Origin: Cytophagales bacterium
GTDB lineage: Bacteria; Bacteroidota; Bacteroidia; Cytophagales; Cyclobacteriaceae
Direction of reading: 5' to 3'
DNA: 15,684 nucleotides
Assembly: GCA_027317105.1 (NCBI GenBank)
Contig: DAHVFH010000190.1
Span: 1-15,684, forward strand
The notes beneath the pieces were generated by a model. That model was not told the DNA's origin, ran no database searches, and saw only the letters and a list, made by a program, of their open reading frames with translations. Shown one piece after another: positions 14,960 to 15,684 of the stretch (the first letter of the stretch is position 1; every line of letters begins with the position of its first letter). Position numbers and translations under genes: made by a program.

Positions 14960-15183
14960 AATACATCCCCTCCCCTATTCTGGTCAAATTTGATTACCTG
15001 TACAGCGCCACTGCAAACAAATCAGGTCGCATGCAATACCATCGCGTGAAACCTGGCTACAGTAAAGTAAGGATTAGTCGTAGTGAATATATCCTTGCAT
15101 TTAACAATTCATCTATAATTGCCTTGAATCCAATCCAGATAAAAGGGAATGAAAGTGTGTTCCAACTTGAATTTTACGTATGA
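14956..15183 (+). CDS. Unrecognised 75-residue basic protein
   Basis: I do not recognise this family. It begins MKYIPSPILVKFDYLYSATA, continues with a basic part (KSGRMQYHRVKPGYSKVRISRS) and ends in alternating hydrophobic residues suggesting a small beta-rich fold (VFQLEFYV). No signal peptide or membrane helix is seen. Its ATG overlaps the stop of the preceding gene by 4 nt (ATGA), which indicates translational coupling and a joint function. Its 3' end overlaps the 3' end of the converging pyrophosphohydrolase gene by 10 bp. Confidence 0.7.
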   Translation: MKYIPSPILVKFDYLYSATANKSGRMQYHRVKPGYSKVRISRSEYILAFNNSSIIALNPIQIKGNESVFQLEFYV

Positions 15184-15650
15184 TCGCCAATAATTTTTTG
15201 TAAGTCAGCTGGCGAGTAATTTATTGATTTTATGGTTTTTTGATCGGCCTTTCGGTAAACCAGCCAACGACCTCCTTCTTCGTAGTAGTAACACTCTGTG
15301 CCATCCTTGGCTTTATAAAAGGCAACCGTATCGATGGCCTCTTTTTCAGAATTACAGGCCTTACTCATGTTAGAACGCTGCACTTCTTCGAACAAAGCAT
15401 TGAATTTTTCTCCAAGGCCAAATTCAAGTATTGCACCTGAAAGAACATATTGAATATCACAGAGCGCATCTGCTATTTCAACAAGATCCTTATTTTTCAC
15501 AGCGTCCTCAAGCTCTTTTAATTCCTCAGAAATTAAAGAAATACGCAGTTTACATCGATCTTCGGAAGGAATTTGAGGTAGGCTCAAGATGGGATGTTTA
15601 AATGTTCGATGAAATTCGGCTACCAAGTTAAGTGAATCAGGCTGTTGCAT
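15174..15650 (-). CDS. MazG/PRA-PH-like nucleoside triphosphate pyrophosphohydrolase
   Basis: A 158-residue soluble protein of the all-alpha NTP-pyrophosphohydrolase superfamily (phosphoribosyl-ATP pyrophosphohydrolase-like, Pfam PF01503). The metal-binding signature is clear: ISEELKELEDAV with E42, E43 and E46, then DLVEIADALCDIQYV with E58, D61 and D65. The N-terminal LVAEFHRTFKHP and the SNMSKAC segment are typical of this subgroup. The C-terminal part (about 105-150) holds YYYEEGGRWLVYRKADQKTI, a short beta-like extension. Such enzymes hydrolyse NTPs to NMP and pyrophosphate, in housecleaning or modified-nucleotide pathways; the substrate is not predictable. The gene converges on the small gene pair with a 10-bp overlap. 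Its promoter is mostly outside the window, since only 34 bp remain upstream. Confidence 0.9.
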   Translation of the reverse strand: MQQPDSLNLVAEFHRTFKHPILSLPQIPSEDRCKLRISLISEELKELEDAVKNKDLVEIADALCDIQYVLSGAILEFGLGEKFNALFEEVQRSNMSKACNSEKEAIDTVAFYKAKDGTECYYYEEGGRWLVYRKADQKTIKSINYSPADLQKIIGDHT

Positions 15651-15684
15651 TAGTTATTTTAATTAGGATTGACGGTGCAAATAG

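Noticed and set aside
1..15684. CRISPR array, tRNA, rRNA, complete insertion sequence or phage genes
   Set aside because: I saw no regularly spaced repeats, no tRNA-like cloverleaf and no transposase or phage protein frames.

Overview
The window looks like a chromosomal segment of a Bacteroidota bacterium, most likely of the Cytophagales type. The support is indirect: moderate-to-low GC, TAnnTTTG-type -7 promoter boxes, weak Shine-Dalgarno sites, roughly 800-residue single-chain FtsX/MacB permeases, and a PadR gene paired with a long PspC-domain gene. No rRNA or tRNA is present to fix the taxonomy.

Layout. Positions 1-479 hold no convincing gene, only a cluster of small hairpins and a GC-richer patch. 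Positions 480-7887 (minus strand) carry a MacAB-like ABC export cluster. In transcription order it is an HlyD/MacA-type adaptor, a MacB/LolD-type ATPase, a rho-independent terminator, a first large permease, the 27-codon stump of a lost permease copy, and a second large permease. On the plus strand, divergent from the adaptor, lie a four-helix-bundle (23S rRNA intervening-sequence type) gene broken near its 3' end, a sigma-54-type response regulator and its histidine kinase. Then come a PadR regulator and a large double-PspC membrane protein. From about 14182 the DNA looks accessory: a truncated AAA/DUF4143-type ATPase, an AT-rich stretch with two dyads, and two small overlapping unrecognised genes. 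A MazG/PRA-PH-type pyrophosphohydrolase closes the window on the minus strand.

How the genes fit together. The strongest non-coding signal is a shared control region. TTGGCACATT-NN-TTGGCTTA, a sigma-54-like -24/-12 element, stands upstream of both the adaptor gene and the first permease. In each case a GTNCR-N4-YGNAC dyad is centred about 59 bp further upstream, with a second full or half site about 20 bp beyond it. Since the neighbouring two-component pair encodes a sigma-54 activator, the simplest reading is that the kinase and regulator switch on two separate transcription units of the exporter, isolated from each other by the terminator. A TAGATTTG -7 box beside the distal dyad suggests the regulator may also influence its own rightward transcription. 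This is inference from sequence pattern.

I found no CRISPR array, complete insertion sequence, phage module or clearly new enzyme system. The best candidates for undescribed biology are the paired control regions and the small two-gene unit at 14708-15183.
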